Source: an uncultured Bacteroidales bacterium (GTDB lineage Bacteria; Bacteroidota; Bacteroidia; Bacteroidales; FEN-979). Taken from it: 46,160 nucleotides of DNA. Positions within the stretch are counted from its first letter, which is position 1, and each line of letters begins with the position of its first letter. A program made the position numbers and the translations under genes. The notes under the pieces are model-generated. The model had not been told where the DNA came from. It saw only the letters and a program-made list of their open reading frames with translations, and ran no database searches. Positions 35,092 to 43,883 of the stretch are shown here, piece after piece. Where the stretch lies: positions 1 through 46,160 of the forward strand of contig CAJAUM010000101.1 of NCBI GenBank assembly GCA_903945175.1, given 5' to 3'.

Positions 35092-36036
35092 ATGAAGAAC
35101 AAAACTTTTCTCCTTGCTTTTTTACTAATCATTGGATATGGTGACATACTTAAATCACAATCCTATGAAGGTTATATTGCAGATAATATCCCTGTGTGGT
35201 TTGATTTAAATGCAGGAACAGCCGATACATTGCTCAATGGAACATACTTCTACAAAAAAAACGGAGAGAATATTTCCATATCAGGATCGATGAACGGGAA
35301 AAATATCATCCTTTATGAAAAGAGTAAAGATGGTTTAATTACCGGTATGTTTACCTGTGTGATTTTTGAAGACAGTATTACAGGAAGTTGGAGTAAACCG
35401 AACAGCAGTAAATTACTTCCCGTGAAATTGTATAAGGTGAATCCATCTTTTAGAACATGCGCCACCATTCCGGGTGCCGAAAAACTAATTCTGACCCAAG
35501 GGAATACATTAAATGATGAATTGAAGGAATATGCAGGGGATGCAGGTAAAAAACCGAAGGTGTGTTATAATTTCGCACAGAAATGTATCGTAAGCATCTA
35601 TTTTGACTGGGAATACCTGGGTCCCTATTTATCCACCGGGACCATTCATCACACATTCAATTTAAACAACAATAAAGAAATTGCTTTGCTGAAAGAGATC
35701 GACCCCGGGAAATTACCGCAACTTAAAAACAAAATGAAAACCCGGATTCAAAAGGAGTTGGATGGTGCGCTGAACAATTATAAAGCAGCGGAATGGATCG
35801 ATGCCTTCGGAGATAAGAAAACGTTTGAAGATGCTTTCAAGGTATCAGATCTGCAGGATGGTGCATTCGATAACTATTATATCAGAAATGGCTTTCTTTT
35901 TATCAGGATCGATGATTACTTTGGGTTTCCCCATGCTATCGCGGAAATGGATATAACGATGATCATAGACATTTCATTTGCTGAATTGGGATTGTACCTC
36001 AACAGTAATTCAATACTTCAAAATGTCAGGCAATGA
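35092..36036 (+). CDS. Secreted protein with DUF3298-like C-terminus
   Basis: The 314-residue protein has a signal peptide (MKNKTFLLAFLLIIGYGD...LKSQ). The N-terminal half contains polar beta strands such as DTLLNGTYFYKKNGE. The C-terminal half resembles the RsiV/DUF3298 domain: FDWEYLGPYLSTGTIHHTFNL, NYYIRNGFLFIRIDD, and a final ISFAELGLYL. It may be an extracytoplasmic binding protein; the exact role is unknown. It overlaps the PLP gene downstream by ATGA (36033-36036). Its base composition is AT-rich, unlike its neighbours, so it could have been acquired or evolves fast. Confidence 0.7.
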   Translation: MKNKTFLLAFLLIIGYGDILKSQSYEGYIADNIPVWFDLNAGTADTLLNGTYFYKKNGENISISGSMNGKNIILYEKSKDGLITGMFTCVIFEDSITGSWSKPNSSKLLPVKLYKVNPSFRTCATIPGAEKLILTQGNTLNDELKEYAGDAGKKPKVCYNFAQKCIVSIYFDWEYLGPYLSTGTIHHTFNLNNNKEIALLKEIDPGKLPQLKNKMKTRIQKELDGALNNYKAAEWIDAFGDKKTFEDAFKVSDLQDGAFDNYYIRNGFLFIRIDDYFGFPHAIAEMDITMIIDISFAELGLYLNSNSILQNVRQ

Positions 36037-37322
36037 TGAAACATTCATCTGATATGGCTGATAAATTTTACTTCGAATGTGTCGATTGCAACGCGACCTA
36101 CCCGGGGGATGAGATTATCTACCTCTGTCCGGCTTGCGAGGCTGCGAACAAACCCGGTCAGCCGCCCAGGGGCGTACTGAAAACCCGGTTTCCGTACGAA
36201 TCTATCAGGAGTCAGTTCAACCACCCATCATTGTTTCAGGATCTTGCGGATCAGCGCTTCCTCCCGTTGCTGCCCATTCGCAGCATGAATTCCTGGCCGT
36301 CGCTCAGCATCGGCGATACACCCCTTTACCGTTTCGACCGGTTTGAAGCCAATCCTCCCTTTGAATGTTATCTGAAAGATGATTCCCGGAATCCGACCTT
36401 TTCATTTAAGGATCGGGCCTCTGCCCTGGTTTCGGCCTGGGCGCGAGAACAGGGAATAGCCACACTGATCGCTGCCTCTACAGGCAATGCGGGATCATCC
36501 CTTGCAGGAATTTGTGCATCACAGGGGCAGCGCGCCATCATTGTTGTTCCGGCTGCAGCCCCACTGGCCAAGCTTACCCAGATCCTGATGTATGGAGCCC
36601 TGTTGGTCCCGGTGAAGGGAACCTACGACGACGCCTTCGCCCTGAGCGTACAGATTTCTAAAAAATATGGATACTACAACCGGAATACCGCCTACAATCC
36701 GCTGACCATCGAAGGCAAGAAGACGGTATCCTTCGAGATTTTCAGGCAACTGAACTTCCGGGTTCCCGACCGGATCTTTATTCCGGTGGGCGATGGGGTG
36801 ATCTATGCAGGAGTTTATAAAGGATTTGAAGATCTTTTAAAACTTGGGATCATCGACCGGATGCCGGTTCTGGTTGCCGTCCAGGCAGCGGGAAGCAGTA
36901 ATTTCAACGACAATCTGAACAGAGATTCATTTTTTGTAAAACCCTCAAAGACCATCGCCGATTCAATTTCGGTAGATGTGCCGCAATGTTTCCATATGGC
37001 GGCAGGTTATATGCATGATTATCACGGGGAGTCAGTCTCGGTATCAGACCAGGAAATCCTCCAGGCCTCCTTACTTCTTTCGCGTACATCCGGAATTTTT
37101 TCAGAACCTGCCGCAGTGGCTGCCTTTGCCGGCATGCTGAAATTCAGGAGGCAAGGCCTGATCCCTTCCGGATCAAAGAATGTGGTGCTGCTCACCGGCA
37201 GCGGGCTGAAAGATCTCAGGGCTGTGCAGTCCTCGATTCACATTCCCGAACCCATCGAACCCGATGTTGCCTCTGCTGAACGCGTGATCAACGCCCATCT
37301 TCTCATTTTTAAAAAATCATGA
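36033..37322 (+). CDS. Threonine-synthase-like PLP enzyme with zinc ribbon
   Basis: The 429-residue enzyme opens with a zinc ribbon (C16, C19, C32, C35) and then a fold-II PLP domain. PLP lysine is K126 in NPTFSFKDRAS, ASTGNAGSSLAG binds the phosphate, and SGIFSEPAAVAAF is a conserved C-terminal segment. Threonine synthases share the SFKDR motif and ribbon, but the usual synthesis context (homoserine kinase) is absent. Instead the stop precedes the xdhD ATG by 1 base. An amino acid ammonia-lyase role in purine breakdown is possible. The start may be Met1, overlapping the previous stop, or Met8 (36054). It is not similar to YgeX. Confidence 0.8.
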   Translation: MMKHSSDMADKFYFECVDCNATYPGDEIIYLCPACEAANKPGQPPRGVLKTRFPYESIRSQFNHPSLFQDLADQRFLPLLPIRSMNSWPSLSIGDTPLYRFDRFEANPPFECYLKDDSRNPTFSFKDRASALVSAWAREQGIATLIAASTGNAGSSLAGICASQGQRAIIVVPAAAPLAKLTQILMYGALLVPVKGTYDDAFALSVQISKKYGYYNRNTAYNPLTIEGKKTVSFEIFRQLNFRVPDRIFIPVGDGVIYAGVYKGFEDLLKLGIIDRMPVLVAVQAAGSSNFNDNLNRDSFFVKPSKTIADSISVDVPQCFHMAAGYMHDYHGESVSVSDQEILQASLLLSRTSGIFSEPAAVAAFAGMLKFRRQGLIPSGSKNVVLLTGSGLKDLRAVQSSIHIPEPIEPDVASAERVINAHLLIFKKS

Positions 37323-37323
37323 A

Positions 37324-39966
37324 ATGGTGACATTTCATCTGAACCACCGGGAAATTGAATATTCAGGGGATGAGAACCTGACGCTGCTGCATTATCTGCG
37401 CGAGCTGGAGGGAATTACCTCAGTGAAAGACGGATGTTCAGGCCAGGCTGCCTGTGGCGCCTGCATGGTGGAGATCGACGGAAAGGCCCGGTTATCCTGT
37501 ACCCGGAAGATGAAATTCCTCGATGGATCAAAGGTCATCACCATGGAGGGCATCCCGGAAGCGGTCCGTGATATTATTGCAATGGCCTATGTTGAGAAGG
37601 GGGCCGTGCAGTGCGGATTTTGCACACCCGGACTGATCATGCGCACGAAGGTGCTCTTCGCTGAAAACCCTGATCCTGCCCGGGAGCAAATTAAAAAGGC
37701 GATCAGCCTCAATCTGTGCAGGTGTACAGGATATATGAAGATTGTAGATGCCATTGAAGCGGCCCTGCGGCGGCTGAGGGAGAGGAATATCCCGGATAAT
37801 CCCCCCTTATCGAACCAGACATTTCCAGGGAGCCGGGAACCCGGACCAGCAGGGATCGGACAACCGCTGCCCAAATATGAGGCCTACGAAACGGCCATCG
37901 GGAGAAGAAATTTCATCAACGACATGCAGGTGGAGGGGATGCTCTACGGCGCCCTCCGCTTCAGCGACCATCCGAGGGCTCAGGTAGTTTCAATAGATGC
38001 ATCTGAAGCCTTACAAACCGAAGGGGTGATCAGGGTATTTACCGCAGCCGATGTTCCGGGAGAACGTTACACCGGGCTGATTATCAGTGATTGGCCATTG
38101 ATGATCGCAACGGGTGAAACAACCAGATATATCGGGGATGTCATTGCCGGGGTTGTCGCTGTGGATGAAGATACCGCCCGCAAGGCGGCAGCTCTTATCC
38201 GGGTGGAATATGAAGTTTTTGAACCTGTTTCAGATCCTCATCACGCCCTTGAGCCGGATTCTGCCCAGGTTCATCCCGGGAGGGAGAACCTACTTGAAAA
38301 ATGTATCGTTCGCAGGGGTGAACCGGTTGGTGAAGCTCTGGAAAAGTCACCATTTTTTACATCCGGAATTTATGAAACCCAGCGCATTGAGCACGCCTTT
38401 TTGGAGACGGAAGCAGCGCTGGCGCTTCCGATGGAAAATGGAATTCATCTCTACAGCCAGGGACAAGGCATTTACGTCGATCAACGACAGGTTGCCTCGC
38501 TGCTGGGATTGGATGACGAGCAGATCCGCATTACATTGGTCGCCTGTGGCGGTGGATTCGGCGGGCGGGAAGATATGACCGTGCAGGGCCATGTTGCCCT
38601 GTTTGCCTATCTCCTGCAAAAACCGGTAAAACTGCATTTGTCGCGGGAGGAGTCCATCATCATGCACCCAAAGCGGCACCCGGTGTGGATGAACATTTCG
38701 CTGGGTTGTAATGAATTTGGAATGCTGACCGCTTTGCAGCTAAAGGCCATTGGCGACACGGGTGCCTATGCATCGGTTGGAACCAAGGTGATGGAACGGG
38801 TGGCAGGTCATGCCAGCGGAGGTTATCACATTCCTTCGGTTGATATTGAATCCCTGACCGTTTATACAAACAACATCCCATCCGGCGCCATGCGTGGGTT
38901 TGGAGCCAACCAGGTGGCCTTTGCCCTCGAAAGCTGCATGGATGAATTGTGCATGCAGGGCGGTTTCGACCGGTGGAAATTCCGCTACGACAATGCCCTT
39001 ACGGATGGGAAAATGACCGCTACCGGACAGATCCTTGGGAAGGGTGTCGGAATCAGAGCCTGCCTTCTCGCATTGAAAGAACATTTCTATGGTGCAAAAT
39101 ATGTCGGACTCGCGTGCGGAATCAAAAATTCAGGAGTAGGTAACGGAATGACCGACTTCAGTGATGTAAAGATCACCATCCTGAAGAATGGAAGGGTTTT
39201 GATCGAACACGGCTGGACCGAGATGGGGCAGGGCGTACAGAACATGGCGATCCAGGTTCTAAGCCAGGAAACCGGAATTGATGCCGCCCTCATCGACGTT
39301 GTGGTGGATACCAATGCCGGGTTGCCTACCGGAATGACTACCTCCTCGCGGGCAACGGCTCTGCTGGGCAATGCCATCATCGATGCTTCGGCAGCTGTGC
39401 GTGAAGACCTGGATCAAAATGCCCCCGGCTGCGTCGATCTGAAAGGAAAAGGACTGCGGGTCGCACTTTTGCACATGGCAGGCAATGTATACCGGGGAAA
39501 ATATTACTGCAACTGGACCACCAGGCCAGGCGCCGAAGTTGAAAAGATCATCACCCATTATTCATACGGATATGCAGCACAGTTGGTTGTTTTGAATGAA
39601 AAGGGAGAGATAGAAAAGGTATATGCGGCCCATGATGCCGGGAAGATCATGAATCCCATGTTATTTGAAGGTCAGATCCAGGGAGCCGTTCATATGGGTA
39701 TCGGCTATGCCCTCACTGAAGATTTACCAATGAAGGAGAGCAGGCTGGTAAGTTCAAAGTTATCCGATTGCGGTGTGCTGAATGCGAACCAAACCCCGGA
39801 AATTTTGGTCATTGGGGTAGAAGAACCAGATCCGGTCGGCCCTTATGGCGCCAAAGGAATCGGCGAAATCGGGCTGGTTCCCACAGCTGCGGCTGTGGCC
39901 AACGCCTTGTGTGCATTTGACGGGGTCAGGAGAACGAAGTTGCCGATGAAATGGAATAATGCGTAA
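37324..39966 (+). CDS. xdhD: Fused Fe-S/molybdopterin hydroxylase (XdhD / selenium-dependent XDH type)
   Basis: The 880-residue enzyme joins a [2Fe-2S]2 subunit to the Mo subunit, as in XdhD and selenium-dependent xanthine dehydrogenase. Cluster ligands are C38, C44, C47, C59 (plant type) and C97, C100, C132, C134. The Mo part starts near residue 180 and contains GGGFGGRE (409-416), AMRGFGAN (about 521-528), EMGQGVQNM and the catalytic GIGE (E848). There is no FAD domain, and no separate FAD subunit (YgfM-like) in the window. YgfK or NuoEF-type diaphorases could supply that function. Xanthine or hypoxanthine oxidation is the likely reaction. A labile selenium, not selenocysteine, is known in this family. 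Confidence 0.88.
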   Translation: MVTFHLNHREIEYSGDENLTLLHYLRELEGITSVKDGCSGQAACGACMVEIDGKARLSCTRKMKFLDGSKVITMEGIPEAVRDIIAMAYVEKGAVQCGFCTPGLIMRTKVLFAENPDPAREQIKKAISLNLCRCTGYMKIVDAIEAALRRLRERNIPDNPPLSNQTFPGSREPGPAGIGQPLPKYEAYETAIGRRNFINDMQVEGMLYGALRFSDHPRAQVVSIDASEALQTEGVIRVFTAADVPGERYTGLIISDWPLMIATGETTRYIGDVIAGVVAVDEDTARKAAALIRVEYEVFEPVSDPHHALEPDSAQVHPGRENLLEKCIVRRGEPVGEALEKSPFFTSGIYETQRIEHAFLETEAALALPMENGIHLYSQGQGIYVDQRQVASLLGLDDEQIRITLVACGGGFGGREDMTVQGHVALFAYLLQKPVKLHLSREESIIMHPKRHPVWMNISLGCNEFGMLTALQLKAIGDTGAYASVGTKVMERVAGHASGGYHIPSVDIESLTVYTNNIPSGAMRGFGANQVAFALESCMDELCMQGGFDRWKFRYDNALTDGKMTATGQILGKGVGIRACLLALKEHFYGAKYVGLACGIKNSGVGNGMTDFSDVKITILKNGRVLIEHGWTEMGQGVQNMAIQVLSQETGIDAALIDVVVDTNAGLPTGMTTSSRATALLGNAIIDASAAVREDLDQNAPGCVDLKGKGLRVALLHMAGNVYRGKYYCNWTTRPGAEVEKIITHYSYGYAAQLVVLNEKGEIEKVYAAHDAGKIMNPMLFEGQIQGAVHMGIGYALTEDLPMKESRLVSSKLSDCGVLNANQTPEILVIGVEEPDPVGPYGAKGIGEIGLVPTAAAVANALCAFDGVRRTKLPMKWNNA

Positions 39967-40004
39967 ATTGAACCGGCAATTTTATTTACTTTATCCTCAG
40001 ATTG

Positions 40005-40026
40005 GTCAGACACTGTCTGACTTTTT
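40005..40026 (+). terminator. Hairpin plus T-run after xdhD
   Basis: GTCAGAC-ACT-GTCTGAC (40005-40021) is a perfect 7-bp stem with a 3-base loop followed by TTTTTC, the form of an intrinsic terminator. It lies 38 bases after the xdhD stop. The same palindrome could also be an operator for the gene at 40077. Confidence 0.48.
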
Positions 40027-40076
40027 CAAAACCAAAGTAAAAAAACCGGATCATACCTCCTGAAAAGAAACTTGAA

Positions 40077-41735
40077 ATGGACAAAGAGACCATGATGCTA
40101 TTACTTAAGGAGTTGGCTGAACTGCCAGAGGAGAGTGAATGGGTTGAATTCAAATTGAACAAAGGCTCTATTACGAATGAGCAGATTGGTGAATACATCT
40201 CAGCCATGAGCAATGGAGCCTGTATTAAAAATAAGCCACTCGGATATCTGGTTTGGGGAGTGAGAAACGAGGATCATACACAGGTTGGGACAAATTTCAA
40301 CTTTTCAATAGCGAAACATGGCAATCAGGATCTCGAACTGTGGCTAAGAATGTTGCTTCATCCGAGCGTTAATTTTTCCATTCATGAATTTGACCACGAA
40401 GAAAGGCATTTTATTGTCCTTCAAATTCCGGCTGCCTTTGGTGAGCCTACCCATTTCCAGAAAAAAGCTTACATACGTATCAACAGCAATAAAACCGATT
40501 TAAGAAATTTTCCCGATCTGGTCAGACAAATCTACAATTCGCACAAAGACTGGTCGGCTGAGATCGTTACAAATGCCTTATTACAGGATATTGATCCCGA
40601 AGCTGTTGCGCTCGCAAGAGTAAAGTTTGCTGAACGAAATCCAAGGTTGATAGATGAACTGAATTCCTGGGATGACTTAACTTTTCTCGATAAGGCAAAG
40701 ATCACGATTAATGGAAAGATTACAAGAACTGCATTGATACTTCTTGGCAAAGAAGAGTCATCACATTATCTATTACCCGCTGTTGCTCAAATTACCTGGA
40801 AACTCGACACTGAGGAGAAGGCATATGAACATTATGGTTCCCCAATGTTGTTATCCACTACCCTGGTTGGCAATAGAATAAGGAATTACAAATACAAGTT
40901 TTTTCCCGATGATGAATTGCTTTCAGTTACGGTGGATAAATATGAAAACAAAGTGATCCTGGAGGCCTTACACAATTGCATTGCGCATCAGAACTACCTG
41001 GAAAACTCGAGGATCATTCTGACTGAAAAAACCGACAGGCTTATTTTCACAAATGCGGGTAACTTCTTTGAGGGCACTCCGGAGGATTATTATCTGGGAC
41101 AAAAGACCCCTAAAAAATACCGGAATCCATGGTTGGCGCAGGCAATGGTCAACCTGAATATGATTGATACCCTGGGCTATGGAATTCACCGGATGATTCA
41201 GGAACAACGAAAACGATTTTTTCCATTACCCCAATTCGATCTTCATGATCCCAACATAGTTGAGTTGGTCATTTACGGCCACAGTATTGATGAGAACTAT
41301 TCGAAACTATTGTTGAGAGACACTGATTTGCCGTTGTCTACCATCATACTGCTTGACAGGTTCCAGAAAAAGCTCTTAATTCCAGAAAACGAACTAAACA
41401 ATCTGAAAAAAGCGGGTTTGATTACGGGAAGGAAACCAAACTACCATATTTCTGAGAAGTTGGCTACTCAATCGGGCCAGATTGATACATATATTAAAAA
41501 TAGAGGATTTGATAAGACATTTTATAAAAAATTGGTTATGGATTATATCTCAATAAGCAAAACCGGAGTTTCTAAGTCGGAGGTTAAAAAATTGCTTTGG
41601 GAAAAATTGCCTGATATTATGAAGGATGATCAGAAAGTTAACAAAGTGACTAATATTTTACAAGAGCTGAAAAGAGAAAAAAAGATTATTAATACGGGTA
41701 CTGATGCCAAACCATTCTGGAAATTAACACATTAA
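40077..41735 (+). CDS. AlbA_2 domain, RecG-like ATP-binding protein
   Basis: The 552-residue protein begins with an AlbA_2 (Schlafen-type) DNA-binding domain: EESEWVEFKLNKGSITNEQIGEYISAMSNGA and a central LGYLVWGVRN. The middle has LEALHNCIAHQNYLENSRIIL, resembling the C-terminal ATPase (HATPase_c_4) of these proteins, and YGIHRMIQEQRKRFFPLPQF. The C-terminal part ends in a helix-turn-helix-like stretch. Proteins of this plan are annotated RecG-like helicase or transcription regulators, and some belong to defence islands. It is a lone gene, AT-rich, next to the purine cluster. A regulatory role cannot be excluded. Confidence 0.83.
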   Translation: MDKETMMLLLKELAELPEESEWVEFKLNKGSITNEQIGEYISAMSNGACIKNKPLGYLVWGVRNEDHTQVGTNFNFSIAKHGNQDLELWLRMLLHPSVNFSIHEFDHEERHFIVLQIPAAFGEPTHFQKKAYIRINSNKTDLRNFPDLVRQIYNSHKDWSAEIVTNALLQDIDPEAVALARVKFAERNPRLIDELNSWDDLTFLDKAKITINGKITRTALILLGKEESSHYLLPAVAQITWKLDTEEKAYEHYGSPMLLSTTLVGNRIRNYKYKFFPDDELLSVTVDKYENKVILEALHNCIAHQNYLENSRIILTEKTDRLIFTNAGNFFEGTPEDYYLGQKTPKKYRNPWLAQAMVNLNMIDTLGYGIHRMIQEQRKRFFPLPQFDLHDPNIVELVIYGHSIDENYSKLLLRDTDLPLSTIILLDRFQKKLLIPENELNNLKKAGLITGRKPNYHISEKLATQSGQIDTYIKNRGFDKTFYKKLVMDYISISKTGVSKSEVKKLLWEKLPDIMKDDQKVNKVTNILQELKREKKIINTGTDAKPFWKLTH

Positions 41736-41769
41736 CCTCTTATAAATTGTAGTAGAAAATTAGTCATTT

Positions 41770-41798
41770 ATAAGAGAATTATAAGAGATAATAAGAGA
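41770..41798. repeat. Three direct repeats ATAAGAGA at helical spacing
   Basis: ATAAGAGA occurs at 41770-41777, 41781-41788 and 41791-41798, so starts are 11 and 10 bases apart. They lie upstream of the hypothetical gene at 41854 and could be a regulator site or a slippage product. Confidence 0.6.
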
Positions 41799-41853
41799 TG
41801 AACCACTGGTGATTAAAATCAGAAGTACTTTACAACCGTTAATATAAATATCT

Positions 41854-42201
41854 ATGCAATCCATCAACCGTAACGCCATCACTGTCTCAGCCAGAAAACC
41901 CCTCATCGACTGGGTCAATTCAATGGATCAGGAACATCCCATGAAATACAGGGATCCGTCTAATTATGATGAATCAACTGTTTATCTCATTGAGGAGCTC
42001 GAAACAGAAGAGGATTTCAACGAGTGGATCAGAGAAAACTATCTGGAACTATTTGAGGAAGAGCTTTTCGGCTGGCTCACAGATGATGCAAAATGGCCCA
42101 CACCATTGACCTACGAGTTATTCAATGAATGGATTCAGGTTTCTTATCAATCGGTGGTAATGGATCTGATTGACGATGAACCGATCGAACATGAGGAGTG
42201 A
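41854..42201 (+). CDS. Hypothetical acidic protein
   Basis: The 115-residue protein has no signal peptide or TM segment and is strongly acidic (DQEHPMKYRDPSNYDESTVYLIEELETEED...). It is rich in Trp and Glu, with two similar EWI segments (NEWIRENY and NEWIQVSY). I do not recognise the family. Its regular amino acid composition and the ATG fit a real gene. It has the direct repeats upstream and converges with the small winged-helix gene at 42213. A DNA-mimic or antitoxin-like role is only a guess from the acidity. Confidence 0.6.
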   Translation: MQSINRNAITVSARKPLIDWVNSMDQEHPMKYRDPSNYDESTVYLIEELETEEDFNEWIRENYLELFEEELFGWLTDDAKWPTPLTYELFNEWIQVSYQSVVMDLIDDEPIEHEE

Positions 42202-42212
42202 TGCTTTCCTGT

Positions 42213-42392
42213 TTATTTCGCCGGCTCCCAGAAACAATTCTTCGGTGAACTGATTTTTCCGTCCGTTTTCAGTTTCTTCATCGCTTTATCCACCTCTTTG
42301 CGCTCAATGCCCGATAATTCTACAATCTGGCCTGCACTCAGCGGCTTACCGGCTTTCTGAATAGTGGCTAATACTTTTTCAACAGTTTCCAT
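42213..42392 (-). CDS. Small winged-helix-type protein, 59 residues
   Basis: The minus strand encodes [20 protein letters not shown] then [20 protein letters not shown] and [17 protein letters not shown], ending at TAA (42213-42215) with the ATG at 42390-42392. The pattern of two helices, a turn and a recognition-like helix, followed by a short wing, is like small helix-turn-helix proteins found singly in Bacteroidota genomes. It could bind DNA or a partner. It is too small for a ligand domain. It converges with the hypothetical gene at 41854 and lies 149 bases upstream of ssnA on the opposite strand. Confidence 0.72.
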   Translation of the reverse strand: METVEKVLATIQKAGKPLSAGQIVELSGIERKEVDKAMKKLKTDGKISSPKNCFWEPAK

Positions 42393-42541
42393 AATACATT
42401 CGTTTGAACATCAGATAAGGATTCAGGTTTAACAAGGATTAAATTTAGAAATTGATTTTGAAATGATGGTGCAAGTTACCAAATAAAGTAATTTTATCCT
42501 CTGGATTACCACAAACATCGTATTCATCAACACCCGTTCAG

Positions 42542-43810
42542 ATGCTCCTTTTAAAAAACGGCACCTATATTGACTGGCAAACGCTGGAATTCAAACAGTC
42601 CGATATCCTTGTAAAGGAAGGTGATGCTGGTTCGATCAGGTTTGTTGATGGATATGATGCGCAATGGGAAAAGGCCCATGTGATCGACTGCACCGGTAAA
42701 TTCATCACGAAATCATTTGCCAACGGGCATCATCACGTCTATTCGGCCCTTGCCTGCGGAATGCCGGCACCGAAGAAAAATCCTGAAAATTTTCTGGAGA
42801 TTTTAAACTATATATGGTGGAATCTCGACAAGGCGCTTGACCTTGAAATGATCAGATCAAGCGCACTGGTCACGGCCATGGCATGTGCTAAAAATGGCGT
42901 GACCTTCGTCATTGATCACCACGCTTCGCCCAATGCGGTCGATGGAAGCCTTGAAACCATCGCGCAGGCTTTCGATGAAATTGGTGTGGGTCACCTGCTG
43001 TGTTATGAGATCTCTGACCGTGATGGATCGGATATCGCCCGGAAAGGCCTGGAAGAAACGGAGAAATACCTTTCAAAGCGCCAGGGGCTGGTTGGTCTGC
43101 ATGCCTCGTTTACGGTGGGTGATGAAACCCTGAAACAGGCGGTGCAACTTGCCCGGCAGATGAATTCGGGGATCCATATCCATGTGGCTGAGGATACATC
43201 AGACCAGGATCAATGTATCGCCAAGTGCCGAAAGCGGGTGGTAGAACGATTGCATGATGCCGGGGTGCTGCAATTCCCGAAAACCATCCTGGCCCACTGC
43301 ATCCACCTTGATGACCATGAACGCGCACTGGTTGAAAGATCACCTGCCTGGGTAGTGCAGAATATGGAGAGCAACCTGAACAATTCCGTGGGTTTTTTTA
43401 ATTCCATCGGACTGGGCCCTAGGATCATGTTCGGCACCGATGGCATGCACAGCGATATGCTCCGCAGCGCCAAGTCAGCCTTCTTTGCCGGCCACAATTT
43501 CGATGCGATCGGTTATGGAGAAACCTACCGCAGATTCCGGAATGTACATCATTATCTTCATTCCAATGGATTTTCCGGTGATGGTGAAAATAACCTGGTC
43601 ATCTTTGATTATGATTCACCTACCCCTGTGACTGCTGATAATTTCTTTGGACATTTTTTATTTGGAATGGAATCAAAACAGATCACCCATGTCATTTCGA
43701 AAGGACGGTGCATCGTTGAGGAGAAGAACATAGTAAATGTTGATGAAGACCAAATATGGGCCATATCCCGGAAACAGGCATTGCGGCTGTGGTCTCAAAT
43801 GAAAAAATGA
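42542..43810 (+). CDS. ssnA: SsnA-type amidohydrolase
   Basis: The 422-residue protein belongs to the amidohydrolase superfamily (metal-dependent TIM barrel). Metal-binding residues are H63 and H65 (NGHHHVYS), H in HIHVAED near 212-216, LAHCIHL about 250-256, and D300 in GTDGM. Length and the FANGHHHVYSAL segment match SsnA (about 440 residues), an SDMH marker and purine-cluster enzyme. It should hydrolyse a cyclic C-N bond of a purine-derived intermediate; known SsnA work supports such a role in the anaerobic purine pathway. Here it is separated from xdhD by accessory genes, so the block between may be an insertion. Confidence 0.86.
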   Translation: MLLLKNGTYIDWQTLEFKQSDILVKEGDAGSIRFVDGYDAQWEKAHVIDCTGKFITKSFANGHHHVYSALACGMPAPKKNPENFLEILNYIWWNLDKALDLEMIRSSALVTAMACAKNGVTFVIDHHASPNAVDGSLETIAQAFDEIGVGHLLCYEISDRDGSDIARKGLEETEKYLSKRQGLVGLHASFTVGDETLKQAVQLARQMNSGIHIHVAEDTSDQDQCIAKCRKRVVERLHDAGVLQFPKTILAHCIHLDDHERALVERSPAWVVQNMESNLNNSVGFFNSIGLGPRIMFGTDGMHSDMLRSAKSAFFAGHNFDAIGYGETYRRFRNVHHYLHSNGFSGDGENNLVIFDYDSPTPVTADNFFGHFLFGMESKQITHVISKGRCIVEEKNIVNVDEDQIWAISRKQALRLWSQMKK

Positions 43811-43840
43811 TCGTTCAGCAGGTTTTGCCTAAATATTACG

Positions 43841-43848
43841 TATATTTG
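43841..43848 (+). promoter_or_regulatory. -7 box for the DUF4143 ATPase
   Basis: TATATTTG matches TAnnTTTG and is 36 bases before the ATG at 43884. TTTG at 43824-43827 is a possible -33 element, but with a short 13-base spacer. Confidence 0.42.
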
Positions 43849-43883
43849 TAATTATAAATAACAATATCACGTATAAAGTTATA

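Noticed and set aside
37324-39966. Selenocysteine in the molybdenum hydroxylase
   Set aside because: No in-frame TGA occurs; the family uses a labile selenium atom, not selenocysteine.
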